Assembly (NCBI GenBank): GCA_005765155.1
Contig: VCCP01000005.1
Coordinates: 62,001-126,000, forward strand
DNA: 64,000 nt
Direction of reading: 5' to 3'
DNA from: Zelopaecilomyces penicillatus
Lineage: Eukaryota > Ascomycota > Sordariomycetes > Hypocreales > Pseudodiploosporaceae
Positions 14,613 through 26,698 of the stretch are shown here, piece after piece. The notes below the pieces were generated by a model. That model was given only the letters and a program-made list of their open reading frames with translations, made no database searches and was not told the origin of the DNA. Within the stretch, counting starts at the first letter, position 1, and every line of letters begins with the position of its first letter. Both the position numbers and the translations under genes were made by a program.

Positions 14613-15641
14613 AATGTCAGACAGCAGTAAACCGGTTTTGGACATTGTTGGCCCATGGATGTCTTGTTTCTCCATCCTGCCAGGTCCGGCACTTCGATTT
14701 TCTATTCATCTTCGTTCGATACGCAACGGAACCAATACGCCCACGTGGGATTCTGGTCCTTGAGATGCAAATGTCTTAAACTTGCTGGTAGTTCTCTAGT
14801 GGGTTCTCGGGATTCTTGGAACCCGTCGGGACCGGCTAATCATACCAAAGTCACTTATTGCTACCTGTCCCTGTACGGTAGTTGTGAAAAGTTGCTTCAC
14901 CGCCGCTAGTGGCTGATGCCCCCTCTCCTCTTGTGCAAATGTGAAGCTTGTCTCTGCGAGACGGCATATGTACTGGCAGTGAATGGGGGCACGAATGGAT
15001 AGCAAACGGTGAATGGGGGCGAATTAGACCCAATATAATGTTACGATATGCGCTCTGATAATGGCTAACAAAACCCAACTCCCGGCGACTTTGTTGTACA
15101 GTACAAGTCACTACCGTCTCTGCCCACCCAATTATGTCCCGTTTTGCCATGGGGTACCATAGTCCGCACACTGAAACGCTGCCATCTTGGGATACCAACG
15201 ACAATACCTATCCGAGTCATGCACATTACGGCAAACGGACATAACTTGCGAAGTGATGTTATCCAAAAGCACATGGCACGGAGACATTCACAGCCGTTGA
15301 AAAATTAAAAATTCACATACAAAATCCGCATGTGATGCCGAAAAGACGGCGGTGAAGGGGCCCCTATAATGAAAAGAAAACTAAAACTTTCAAGACATCC
15401 GAATGCATCAGTCGTGAGATGTTTTTTTTTTCACTTACACGCCACCCCTGAAACCAAGCAAGTATTGACCAGGAGTCCAAACATTTTGGCATCGGAACAA
15501 CGGGTGATGATTTCCTATTCACGCAAGGCTCTTTTCCCTCACTCGTTTACTCTCTCGGCCGAGGCTACAGTGCTATATATGATCGGGTAATGCATATTGA
15601 AAGTCCATTTAGCCGGGTGGAGGTTGATTTCTTCCTTTGGA

Positions 15642-15665
15642 GGGGGGGGGGGGGGGGGGGGGGGG
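15642..15665. repeat. G homopolymer, 24 nt
   Basis: Longest single-base run in the window. Runs of this length could form G-quadruplex structures and are hard to sequence, so the exact length is uncertain. Confidence 0.85.
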
Positions 15666-16051
15666 CTGCATCCCACGCTGACGGGGGTTGGCCGAGAAGG
15701 AAGATGCTTTGTGCAACTGCCGGGCGCCACCAGACATGCGTACCGTAAGGTGGTTTGATTGATGTACAGACTGCCGCACTGCCTACTCATCCTACACTAA
15801 TGGATGATTACTGCAGTGTGTTGGTGCTACGTTGATCATCGGAGGATGTCTGGTACTCGGTAATCCGTACGCACGTACTGTGTATTGTGTGCATGCCCTA
15901 CCGAGTGGGTGGACTCAGCATCGCGGCGTTTGACGGGCGGTGGGCGACCAGAATATCGGCATTATGCAAGCGACTCCTCTAGGAATTGCGATTGGTCTTT
16001 GTCAATTGGCCAATGTACGTAGAATGTACCATATATTACATTCTGGTTGCC

Positions 16052-16070
16052 AAGGGTTTGGTAAACCCTT
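16052..16070. repeat. Perfect short inverted repeat
   Basis: Arms AAGGGTTT and AAACCCTT, 8 bp each, separated by GGT. No T run follows and no gene is adjacent, so a terminator role is not supported. Confidence 0.6.
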
Positions 16071-19000
16071 TTAAAGTTTGACCCACGACTTGGCACACCG
16101 GAGCCCTGGTTTACCACCAAAAGATAACTTGACCCCTTGGAAGACAACCACCATGACGTCTTGTTCTTATTTTTATTCAAACTCAATTAAATAATAAACA
16201 TTGCCCCAGTGAAGCCCAGCCCCGACTCAGGGTGCAGCCCGGATTTCTGGAACGTCCATCCATCCATCCATTCACACACCCACCCACCCACTCACCCATT
16301 CCAAGCAACCGGCCCAATCGCACTCCTGCGCCACAAGAGACGGAAACCACGGAATTGCCACCGAGAAGCCCTCAAGACTAGTGTACGTGGCGGCGGGCGA
16401 TGATGGCGTGGTTTTATTTAATTGATAGTAGTTTATTTGAGTTTCTGAAACTCCTGGGAGATGCGATTCATTATTCTAGATCATTCTTTTTAAAGCACTA
16501 CTGTTTGCGATTCTGCCTCAGCCAGCCGCCACGGCCGATGGCCTTCGGGAGCGAGCAGCACGGCTTTTACACTTTATACTAGATGCACTATATTCTATGT
16601 TTACGGAGTTCAAGGTTTTGTGCCTGGATTTAATGTGAGACTAGTATTTTGGGCCGATCGGGGGGGGATCTGGAAAGGTGGGAACCTGCAATGACATCTT
16701 ACTGCTGCATTCGGCATGTACTTTCTTCATATAAACACTTGGCCATGGGTGTGAGGCGTATGTGGATGTCAGAGTTGCAGGTTTTTAAAGAAATTGCCGC
16801 GTCATTCGAACCAGCTGCTTGGAAACAACTTATAGTAAGGAGATTTGAGTTTTTGTGTTGATATAAATTGATTACCACACCTGTAATTACACTTGCTGTT
16901 ATGTGCGTGCTTCATCGGTGTTACAAGTGTACTTGTTGACATTCACTTGTTGGTTTACCTTACTACCCTAGAACCTGAATGTCAACCATCACGATATTAC
17001 TGCACAATTGCTATCTAATTAGCAAAGCATGTATTTGTGACATAAATTGCGCAATTTTCTCTTTTCAGCTTACGAATCGGAACAGGAAATGAGAATGCAA
17101 ATCAAACCACACGAATAAATCTACTAAACGTTGTTGATACGAGGTTATTGGCACCCCTCCTCCTCCTCCTGGATTTACCAAACTAGGAGACAGAGTTATG
17201 TCATGAGAGGCGATAAAACCCCTCGTTTCTGCTTCTTTGGGATAATGCAAGGATGGATTCTATTAATTGCTCTTTATTTTGCACATACATAAAATATTTT
17301 CTCCTTCTTTGAAACACCAAACAAAACAGTGATACATCAGAGGGGCAACTTACAAGCGGATCCCAGATGTTTGCTTTGCATGAATTTCTGAATAAATGAC
17401 AAGCAGCCTCTTTCTCAGAGTAACAACTCCGATGCCTCGGCACAGCCCCCATAATAATTACCGGTACGTTTTGCAAGTACCTATGTAAAGTATCCATCTA
17501 ATAATACCCAGTACGGACCGGAGTACATTAGTTGGTGATTCCGTAAACGGTACGGGAGACAAGAAGAGTCCGCAAGTCAAGGTTGATGTCGCACATAATT
17601 GGTACTCAAGAGAGAAAAAGCCCACACGTCCTTCTTTCAGACATCCGCAACCCGCGGCTGATCCGGTTGATCCGGCTGGCGATGTCCGATGCCTGGCCCG
17701 ATACCTGGCATCTTGATTGTGATCATGGGGGGGTGGGCAGACGTGTAGACTCACGGCTTACACGGCGCGACGGACCGGCGGCAAGCCGAAGCTCTCACGC
17801 TTCTCTAACGCTTCTGACCCCCCCTCTTCTAACCCCCTTGCCTTCAACTAACATACAGAGTACAGCTCTCGCCAGCCATCTCTCACACCACATAACAGAG
17901 CTTTTAAATCTATTTTTTCCCTCTTCGTTCTTTGCTCCAGGGTCTTGTCGCACTTGTTGCGGGTAATCTCCCGGATCCTTGGCAACACATCGCGGCTGCC
18001 TGGACGGTTGGACCCAAGTACAAAGCTCTGGAAAGCAATATCGCCTTCTATGCAAGTATCGCTTGACAAAAGAGAAGGAAAGAAAAAGTCGGTCTAAGGC
18101 TGGCTTTGTCCTGAGTTTTGCGTCCCGCTCGCTCACGTGCGGCCCTTGTTCCTAGGAGGCGTTAACACTCACTTTACTCGAGTTACTCTATCTATCTGTC
18201 TCTGTCTCTTACACACTACACTCGGGGATAAACGTTGTACTATGCTGTTATTTGCGGAATTCATTGAATGCCTTCTACCTATTCCCTTGTTCCAATTCCA
18301 CACCCCCTCCCACCATTCCCTGTTCCCTCCCCATATTTTTCTCCACGAGAAGGGTTTCACAGAATCCGAGCGGATTACGGGTTGCTGCAACAGGCTGCTA
18401 TTATTACCACCCACCACCACAACAAACAATCAGCGAGTGCCGGGCTCTTCATTTCCCGACAGGCGACCATGGCGTGCTGAAAGAACCAGTTTAAATTTTT
18501 CGCCCGCCTATCAACGGGTTTGTTATTATGTATGGTGCGTCTCGTGACAGACAGTAGAGGCTATAGACAAAAGACAAGCTTTAGAGGGGTTGGTTATCTG
18601 ATCAGCGCCATGACATCATACCAGAGATTTGATACGATATCCAAGTTGAGAAACAAAATTTGTCAACTTCATGCAACTCTTACCAACCACCGGGACACAT
18701 GATGTTTGCATGAAAACACCGTGCTGGGGAATTTTATTTTCTTTGGGTTTGCCACTTGTTTATTTCTGAATCGGGCCGGAGCCCACTCCTCATTCCCGAC
18801 AGTTGGAGATGAAGAGTCTGTTCTCTCCGTTTAGAAACGACGCAACATCACCATCACGCTCCACTCCCACCCGAATACCAATATTGCCCAATATTGCCCG
18901 CATGAACACAACCGAAAGAAATGTCATTGCTTTGTGGGGTGGCAGGGAAATGGGACGAGTGTTTCCAGTTCCTCTCGCAGAGTTCGTGTTGGCGGCTTGT

Positions 19001-22000
19001 TGCATTCATCCCAGGATGAAATATTGAAGCCCGACCCGAGTGGGAGACGAGGGGGGGGACTGTCGCTTCCCGCCTGGGAGTGGCCAAGGCGTGTCCACAA
19101 CCAGCTTTCCCATGATGAGAGGAGCCTGATGTGGTGGCAAAAACCCAAGGACTATGCCGTTGCTATTTCATTCCCGTTGACTATCATTCGACGTTGTTTG
19201 CGTGGGCCTCAAGGCCCTATCTTCCCGTCTTTCATCCACAATAGGGCAAAAGGAAATGCGACAGCTTTGTTACCTCAATTTGCTACTTTCGGACAATGGT
19301 GCTATTCTCACCAAACCACGGAGATAGGGCAACTGAGTCAAGTGACAGTTGTTAAATGCAGATTACCTCACAATACCCGGATGGCTTATCCATCCATATT
19401 GGATGAGAGGCGCATGCCAATTCTTCGTTCTCCTGACCATTCATATGTTGCGGGTGCCATTCCGTTGCTACTCTTCCAGAACTGCCAAACGCCTAACGCC
19501 GTTTTCGTCTCACTAACAAATATGCACAAAACCTCTTCATCTTTGTCATGTTTGGCCAGATGAACTTCCCACCAAGGCCCACAAGCTCGCCGATGCGATG
19601 ACACGTGTTTCTGACAGGCGTGTCAGATTGGAAGCCGTCACCGAAGAGGGGGCTTGCCCTAACAAGGCAGTGACCGTATGGTTTACTGCTGCTTGATGCG
19701 TCACCCTTAAGTGGGTGTACGTACAATTTGGGCGCGCGCGCGTGAGTATGTTTTCGCATCAGTTTGCGGGATGTTGGGTGTGGGTGGTGGCAGGCTGACC
19801 CCTTTTTTTCCTTTTTCTTCTTTCGAGGGTTGCTATAATTATAGCTCCTGCTATGATTTATTTTCCTTTTTCTCCAGGACACGCATACATGTACTCTATG
19901 CGTTGTGCGGCATGTTCTACAGTCGCCCGCATGATAAGCCTCCGAATGCCACAGAGTGTTTCAGAAAAAGACAGTCTCAGGTGGAGCAGGAGAAGGGGAA
20001 AGAAGGGAAGAAGGGAAGAATGGCGGAAAAAGGAAAAGGAAACAGAAACAAAGAGAGAGACGCCGAAAACGGCGCCATCGCATGCCTCACTGCAAAATCC
20101 CATTATTGTGAGAGTCGATTGTTTTTACTGTTGGCTGATTTTGTTACTCTAGATCAATGGCAGGACACTTGCTCTCTACTGTTGAACCGGCAAGACTATG
20201 GGCGATTCGATATGACGAGCGGATAATTATCTCATTCCGTGCCATATGCAGCATGCAGCTAGCTGGGACAAGTATTGACTGGAATGAGGCAATCGGATAC
20301 ATTGGAGAGCTTGTGCTGACAGACTGTCCAATCGGCACATTACCAGTGCATTGGAAAGCTTCCCTTGTGAATATCAAATTGAGAACCAAAGCAAAGTCAA
20401 CCGGGAGACCCGCAGTGTTTTGCATGGACCAACAGATCGTGGAATGGCTTTACTGGTTGCATTTTCTTCCCGTCTCATCATGCGCGTGCCGGTCCAATGG
20501 AACCCCATCCAACTCCGGGTATGCCGAGATGGAGTAGGTAACAGTGCAACTATGCAGAACTTGACGGGAGTCTTGTCAGACAACAGTACGCTAGATGGCT
20601 GACCCCAAAAGATCTGTCTATATTATATGGCCGCCCCATAGGGAGTCTGTTCGCACTTCCCGCGAACGTGTTTCACGGGCCGCCAACAATCCACATATGC
20701 ATTAGTATGTAGCAGTGTTCCTGTTCAAACCTAGTTACTCGAAGATGGTGGCACATGGTAAAGTTGCATGAACCATAGGTGGTGTTTTCACATCCTCAAG
20801 AGACAAGAGTCGAGACCAGACCCGAGAGTATGGCCCCTGCATCCAGGCCCAAAACAAAAGATCGGAGCATTCCGATGCTGTCTTACCTTTTCAGACAGAA
20901 TTGGCTCAAGGTATGACGGGGGCGTGAACGAGACAGAACAGCAGCCCTAGAGGGTAGGGGGAAGAAGAAAATCCTGTTGAGCAGCTGCAAGGGAATCCTG
21001 CGCTTGTCAATGAAAAGGTTGGCGGCGAAACAGGTACCATGGAACCGGGAACCTGGACGATGTTAGTCGCGACAAAAAGACTTGTCACGCACGCCTCGGT
21101 TCTCTACCTCCTGCGGCTGTGATTTAGACTCGGAGGTAGGGCAGTCCAGAGGCTTTCATTCTTTCAAGGTGGACCTTATAGCTGTCTTGACCTGTAATGG
21201 AATGGTGTTGAACTTAAGCTTGAAGGCACGACTTGGCGGCTCTAGAGAGACAGGGAGAGAGAGAGTGTGTGTGTTTGCAGAGAGAAGGAGACGTCACAAC
21301 GTGTGGCGCGGACAGAACCAAACACGCATCCCTTGAGAAGAAGCAGAAGGAAAACCCAACGACGGGACGAATGACGCGACAGGCGCGCCGGCGACCCTGA
21401 ATATGACGAAACAAGATACACCAGATGGTGGGGGGTAGGGGGGTATGATTCGTTGCGAATGAGTTTGGCATGGTTTGAAGGCAACACCATGAAGGACCCA
21501 TTGCCAAGAAACACTGCTGGCATAGCTTTGCGCAAGAAACCAGTCTCGTGTCGCGCTTATTATGAGAGAGGATGTATCAAATCCGAAAAAAACGTACGTA
21601 CGTATGCATTTTACTCAGCAGCACAAATAAAGTCTCCGCTTTAAGGATCCGATTGCTGCCTCGCAAGCGATATTACAGAGGGAAAAACAACAAAATGGGC
21701 TACACTAAAGTTTAGTTCATCAGGGTCTGTCGATACTTTTGCTTCTTTTTTGTTTTACAGGCTGCTTGAAATGAGACGAAACTGTTAGCGTTCTCATTAG
21801 CCGCTTTTGCCCTTTTTTTTTTCTTGCTGAGTCGCTGGCTGTAGGTGTAACAAACAAGGACAAAACGAAGGATTGTTTAGTCTCTTTTTTTTTTCTTGGG
21901 GGGAGTGCAAGCCAAACCACCGTTTGAACAAAAGAAAAACAAACGACGACGCTACGATGGCTTGAGGAAAAGCGTTGTGGGCGGGCGTTTTCTGTCAAAA

Positions 22001-23862
22001 AGCAAGCATAGGGAGGGAATGGGTGAGGAAGTAAGGAAGTGGGAGGACAAGGGAGACAAAATATGACAACCCCACAAAAGCCATCAAGGGTCCATCCATT
22101 ATTACCAGCTTCTGGGTGTGTGTTGTCATCCATCCATCCAGCTGTTTAGCCTTGTTATCTATCATATCCGCAAGCTACACCTACCAGGCTGGCTGGTCAG
22201 GGTCGGTGACTGCCGTTGACATGGGGCTATGTCACCAGTTGAGTATGAGGGCCACTAATACACCTACCTGTACACGAGTAGTACTACCCTGTCCAACACA
22301 CGCAGGGTAATAATTACACAGTAATCAAGTTGGTAATAGTAATAGGACTGCTAATAAGCAGCAGACTGGGTAATTAAACGGCGTCTCCTTCCTTCATGGC
22401 AGCAAGCTAGGGGGAGAGAGGGGGGATGACCCGAGCCGAGGCTGTTTACAAACGGGTGTAACTTTCACGACGGACAGACGAACAAGACGACATGGGATAT
22501 GTTTTGTCTTCCAGCTGAGCAACAATTGCCGAAGGAGCATTTAATCGGTGATTATGCACATCACGATTACGATACGATCCCCCACGGGCCCATTGGGGGG
22601 GTTTCTCCACTACTCTTTCTTTTCTTTCGCCATGAGATACCAAAATAAACGTGCTGTGCGAGACAAACGATGGGGTTTGTCGATTGGATTTCAATGTCAG
22701 ACTTTAGGGGACAAACATCCCGATTATGATGAACGACGAGAGCACAGACATGCCGCGACCAGGAACCAGGAAAAGGGAACACCACCTTCAAAAGCCTCCT
22801 CCGGGACAAATAGTCAGAGTACCAATGTACAGTAGAGGTAAGAACACAAGGCTGACACGGCAATATGTCAAGAAGGGATGATGTAGGATGGACCATTTGC
22901 CTATTACAGGTTGGAACGTTTTCTCTAGTCCTCTGTCCCCCCCGCCGGTTCATTACCCACAGACATTTGGGGCTTTTTCTCAAAAGTGTGTGTTGTTTAG
23001 GTTGAGTGTGTGTGAGTGTCTCCCATTCCCGCAACCATTACCCGAGTAGACACCCCCTCCCTCATGATGAAAACCAAGAGGCAAAAAAAGAAAGCTGTGC
23101 AGCTGGTAAAAAGAAAGAAATAATTGTGAGTGCTGGCCCCAGACAAACAGTAACCAAGGGCAAAGAAAAAAGAAAGGATGTGCAGCAGGGAAAACAAAGA
23201 AGATGGATGCCACCCCCCTCCTGTGCCAAAAAAGCAAATATAGATCCTGCTGCCAAGCGGCTAGAGACAAAGAGTCGGAGAAGTGGGAAAAAGCAAGAAA
23301 AAAAATAACATCTGGGCCAGGACCCCCATCGCCATCACAAATATGAACTTACAGAGCAAGCATACGCCGAGTATGAGTCGTAGTCGTAATTAAAAAAGTA
23401 TGAGGCTCCATAGAGATTTGTGTATACCGACCGACTCGCGTCTTTTTTTCTTGGTTTCCTTTCGGGCCACGGGAGCCCAGCCGTCCCCTGATCCGGACCC
23501 TGTTTTTTTCTTATTATATCCCTTGCTATTCTCACACCAAACTTTAGCCCCAAGTTTCTATCTTCATGAATCTTTCCTCCATCCCACCCAAACTATATGA
23601 GAGCTAATATTACAGCACTGCTGTCATTGAGCCAAGACCTGAGATGAGAGAGCTCACAAAGAACCACGAAACTCCTGACAAAGGATCACGAATCGTGCTG
23701 AGGAAATGGCGTGAGGTTTTGAATCATTCCATAAGCTAGACTTAGGCACTGCATTATCCCAATACAGTAGGTATTTCTGCGCCTCTTGTGGCATTTCTTT
23801 TTGGTGATGGACCAGAACAGTGGCTGTCAATGAGGCGGAATGAACCACAAGTACACGCCCCC

Positions 23863-23914
23863 TCATGTAACTTCTCATGTAACTTCTCATGTAACTTCTC
23901 ATGTAACTTCTCAT
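23863..23914. repeat. 12-bp tandem repeat, four copies
   Basis: The unit TCATGTAACTTC occurs four times without change, followed by a partial TCAT. The unit is a multiple of three, so every frame that is open across it is periodic. This explains the repetitive short peptides seen on both strands; they are not evidence of coding. Confidence 0.9.
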
Positions 23915-24716
23915 AATACATACTGTCCAGTGAACAGCAGGGCTATTTCTTCTCCCTTTTTTTTTGTTCACCACAAAATGACGCCTCTTGGCCCCAATTA
24001 TCGGCTCTTTTCCCCCAACAGTCAATTGGAGCACTCCAACATCGGACCTTTTTATTTATTGTTATTTCTATTTACAGTACTTTTCACGGGTCTCCCGCTC
24101 AACAATTTATAGCCGAAACCCACAAACACCACTCTCACTCCCACCTCTAAAAAAGGAAAAAATCACTCATTAAGTCATCATCGAACGGCCGTTGCAATTG
24201 TTGTTGGTGGTTGTCTTTTTCGCGGGGCGCCACCAACAAAATTTTGCCCCTTGTACTTGTGGCTGTTGCAGGGAGGGAGGTGAGGCTTGGCGGATGCAGA
24301 GATGTCATCCGAGGAGTAGGACTGAAATGCTACCTTGTATTAGGCAAGTGTAGGTATAGGCATATATGTATGTATGTATATATCACTGTAGTACGCATCT
24401 TTCTTACCAAATCGGAGACTGGCGATGCGTAATTCTCAATGTTTCAACGCAATCAAGGCCATTTTTGTCTGACTTGCTGGTCGGTGTATGCATACAGACA
24501 CCACACACACTTCATCATCATACCCAATGCCTATATACCCAACTAACCAATCCTAATAATACCACCTATGACGCCAGTCCGTCGTAGCCCGCGTGTCAGC
24601 AAACGAACCATAGTTCATCAACCCTTCTCGGCCGCTTGCCAATGTCTCGTCCTCCTACATTAGGGCATCTTTCTGCCGCTCTCATCCATCCATTCCCACG
24701 GCCGGCCCGTCGTGGA

Positions 24717-24755
24717 CTCTCTCTTTCTCTCTCTCTTTCTCTCTCTCTTTCTCTC
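24717..24755. repeat. CT-rich repeat (CTCTTT/CTCT)
   Basis: Pyrimidine-only tract of alternating CTCTCT and TTCTCT units in non-coding DNA. Confidence 0.85.
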
Positions 24756-26698
24756 ATTCATCCCGCTTACATCAACTTACCTACCTGCTGTACATGCAAA
24801 GGCCATGTATTCCTGTATTGTCGGCAACACGGCTCACCAATCTACTAGACACCCACCCACCCCCCCTACCCCCCACCTCGTCCCGTCCCAGCGGGATATC
24901 CAAGCTTGCCAGGTGGGAAGCCTATTCGTGCACGGGAATTGTTCCGCATAGGAGCTTTTTTTTTTTTTTGCTGATGAGACCCCCGTCTGTGCCTACAGGT
25001 AAGAACTAAGAGCTGCTATTATGCGGGGGTGAGACTCAATGTTTATTCATCGAAAAGACACTGGTCCTTGCCCACAGACAACCGGAGCATGTGCCGGGAG
25101 CCGCCAAATCGGTCAACACTGCTTTGCCACTTGACGATCCATTGCAGACTTTGATTATGGCTAGGTAGGTCTATAATAGTATATACACCTATTGTACATT
25201 GAATGAATCATTCAGATGCTATATCTCATTAAACACGCAAGTCATAATGAGCAACAAATCACCAGACTCAAACAACACCAAACTAGCTGGCCTTCTTCAC
25301 ACACACAAGTATAGTATTGTGCTTATGCCGAGTAATCCAAGCCCATACATCAAATTAATACATCATGTACACATGTGCCCTTTTCTGCAGCCATCTTCCT
25401 CAGATCTGACAGTGAGCCGCTAAAATCTGCCACTGTTTCCCGGCTACCTGCTTGACTTGCATCTCTGCCGCAAGCCTCACTCTCTCTCCCATACTTACAT
25501 TCCCGTACACACAAGGTATCATCATACACACAGTACATACATAGACACTGCAGGATCAAAGTACCCTTCCGCATCTTGTGCCGTGTAGATTCCCGACCCA
25601 AGAAAGGCTGCACACTCCCCTCCCCTCCACCTCCACCCATCTTTCGTTTGCCTTTCGCTTGCCCTTCTCTTCCCTTGTCTTGTCTTCCCTTGTCTTGTCT
25701 TCCCTTGCCTTGCCTTCTTTTGTCTTTGTCTCCTCCACGCCCCCCCCTCATCCATAGGGGGATTGGCCAGGGAAGTGCAGGATATGAAAAAAAAAAAAAA
25801 GAAACAAATAGAGTAAACCATTATCTACTTGTAGACATAATTAGCCTTTACTCGCGAGTACAGAAACACACAAAGTCCGCGTTTGGTTGGGCGGAGGCGA
25901 GCTCCATGAAAACAAAGCATTTCCGCGTGTTGCCCCTCCCACCCACCCCGCGCGTACTGAGCGAAGCGAAGGGAACAAAAAAAAGAAAAGAATAGAAATA
26001 CATACAAAAGAAGGCAAAAAAAAAAAGAAACTCTTCACATTATCATCACGTGTATGTGACAATCGCGTGTTAATGTTGTCTCCCTTTTGTGACAATTATG
26101 CGGCACAGTCCCCCCCCTTGTTCCTCATGGCTGCAAAGCTAAACTAACCCCTCCAAAAACGCCAACCATCCATGACGCCTAACATTCTGTTATATAACCA
26201 ACGTGTTCTGTCTTGTGGCTGCGCCGCAAAATGGGTGGGAAGGGGGAGAAAGCGACGATGAAGTACTATTTACTAGTCATCACACCGTTGCTCCTCCTCG
26301 GGAGGATTGAATGCGGAATCAACCCGAGACATGGAGTTTTCGGGTCATCTCATCTTGTCATGTCCGACGGAACTTACCACCAACTGTCAATTGGAGATTA
26401 CACACCACGATGAATCAGTTCTACTAATGATGATATGATGTTTGGAGAGGGGGTTCTGATTGGGGAAAATAATCGACGCAAGAGTTGAGGCTGTTCAGCC
26501 ATCGTCTCGACTCGTCATGATTCATTCATTCTACTCCTTGGCCAGCCTGTAACCGGCTCTAAATGCTGCATTCGTTGCCCACCCAAGGTATTAGGAAGAT
26601 CAGTAGAGGTGGGCAGTTCTAACGGAAAAAAAAAAAAACCAACAAGAAACACAAATAGCCATTGACCAAGTCCACTCATAGCATCCGTTAGACGTTTC

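Larger units (their letters stand above)
9001..18000. other. Gene-free stretch, middle part
   Basis: No frame here shows a recognisable domain, and none extends across plausible introns. The notable content is simple sequence: a C run at 10454-10467, CA tracts at 12376-12402 and 14593-14612, an AAGGAAC repeat at 13484-13509 and a 24-nt G run at 15642-15665. A perfect short hairpin lies at 16052-16070, with 8-bp arms AAGGGTTT/AAACCCTT and a 3-nt loop. A 10-bp palindrome containing CACGTG occurs near 14742. None of these marks a gene by itself. Confidence 0.6.
18001..26698. other. Gene-free stretch, right part, up to GDE1
   Basis: The longest open frame (18934-19563, plus) starts at GTG, has no recognisable domain and overlaps open frames on the other strand, so I do not call it. 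The stretch contains a four-copy 12-bp tandem repeat (23863-23914), CT-rich tracts at 24717-24755 and 25660-25725, and several A or T homopolymers. A 60-codon frame at 26231-26413 begins with a hydrophobic segment and is listed under findings rather than as a gene. Positions 26,414-26,698 should include the 3' untranslated region of GDE1. Confidence 0.55.

Noticed and set aside
16790..16830. TTCGAACC word resembling the T loop of a minus-strand tRNA
   Set aside because: The flanking bases cannot form the T stem, and no D arm or acceptor stem is present.
18934..19563. 209-codon open frame on the plus strand
   Set aside because: It starts at GTG, has no recognisable domain, and overlaps open frames on the minus strand. 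Residue use looks random.
23654..24112. Frames with repeated MRSY or TSHV peptides
   Set aside because: The periodicity comes from the 12-bp tandem repeat; the flanking translation is not protein-like.
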